Positions 5,022 to 5,052 of a stretch of 5,052 nucleotides of DNA are shown piece by piece; positions within the stretch are counted from its first letter, which is position 1, and each line of letters begins with the position of its first letter. Source of the DNA: Verrucomicrobiales bacterium (GTDB taxonomy: Bacteria; Verrucomicrobiota; Verrucomicrobiia; Limisphaerales; UBA1100); assembly GCA_011523245.1 (NCBI GenBank), contig WTHG01000538.1, forward strand, positions 1 to 5,052, in the 5' to 3' direction. The notes beneath the pieces were generated by a model. It had not been told where the DNA came from and did not search any database. It saw only the letters and a program-made list of their open reading frames with translations. The translations under genes and the position numbers were made by a program.

Positions 5022-5052
5022 GAAGGGAGCGTGGACGGGGGAGGGTTACTTG

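Noticed and set aside
5044..5052. TAA at 5049-5047 on - as the stop of another upstream gene
   Set aside because: Only a few bases are visible, so the frame and the existence of a gene cannot be judged.

Overview
The window holds seven protein-coding genes packed almost end to end. It also holds one well-supported RNA regulatory element, a PyrR-type attenuator. The genes suggest a GC-rich, Gram-negative-type bacterium. A separately encoded alpha/beta class I (Fe-S) fumarase, a CxxC-less Mrp and weak Shine-Dalgarno signals at most starts would fit Verrucomicrobiota or a relative, but that placement is an inference from family resemblance and is not proven.

Layout. Bases 2-902 on the + strand carry the end of a class I fumarase alpha subunit (its 5' part lies outside the window) and, one base later, the complete beta subunit. 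From base 899 to 5021 everything is on the - strand, transcribed towards the fumarase genes. In order of transcription these are a NifS/IscS-like class V aminotransferase-fold protein (5021-3873), an Mrp/ApbC P-loop ATPase (3871-2831), a 135-base gap with a tandem repeat, a 70-residue conserved-looking hypothetical protein (2695-2483), a leader with attenuator (about 2463-2374), pyrR (2361-1828) and pyrB (1831-899). The stop codons of the beta subunit and pyrB overlap within a single CTAG.

How the genes work together. pyrR and pyrB overlap by ATGA and form a pyrimidine-synthesis unit. The leader has a hairpin that closely matches the known PyrR-binding loop, followed by a hairpin with seven Us. 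PyrR bound to UMP is therefore expected to favour termination ahead of its own gene and pyrB. The desulfurase-like gene and mrp are separated by one base and would normally be an iron-sulfur cluster pair (sulfur donor plus cluster carrier).

Most unusual points. The desulfurase-like protein keeps the sulfur-carrying cysteine loop, but the PLP-binding lysine is replaced by arginine and other PLP contacts are changed. Its partner Mrp lacks the CxxC pair that bridges the Fe-S cluster in characterised Mrp/ApbC proteins. The fumarase alpha fragment has valine where the active-site histidine is expected. No tRNA, rRNA, CRISPR array or mobile element was seen.
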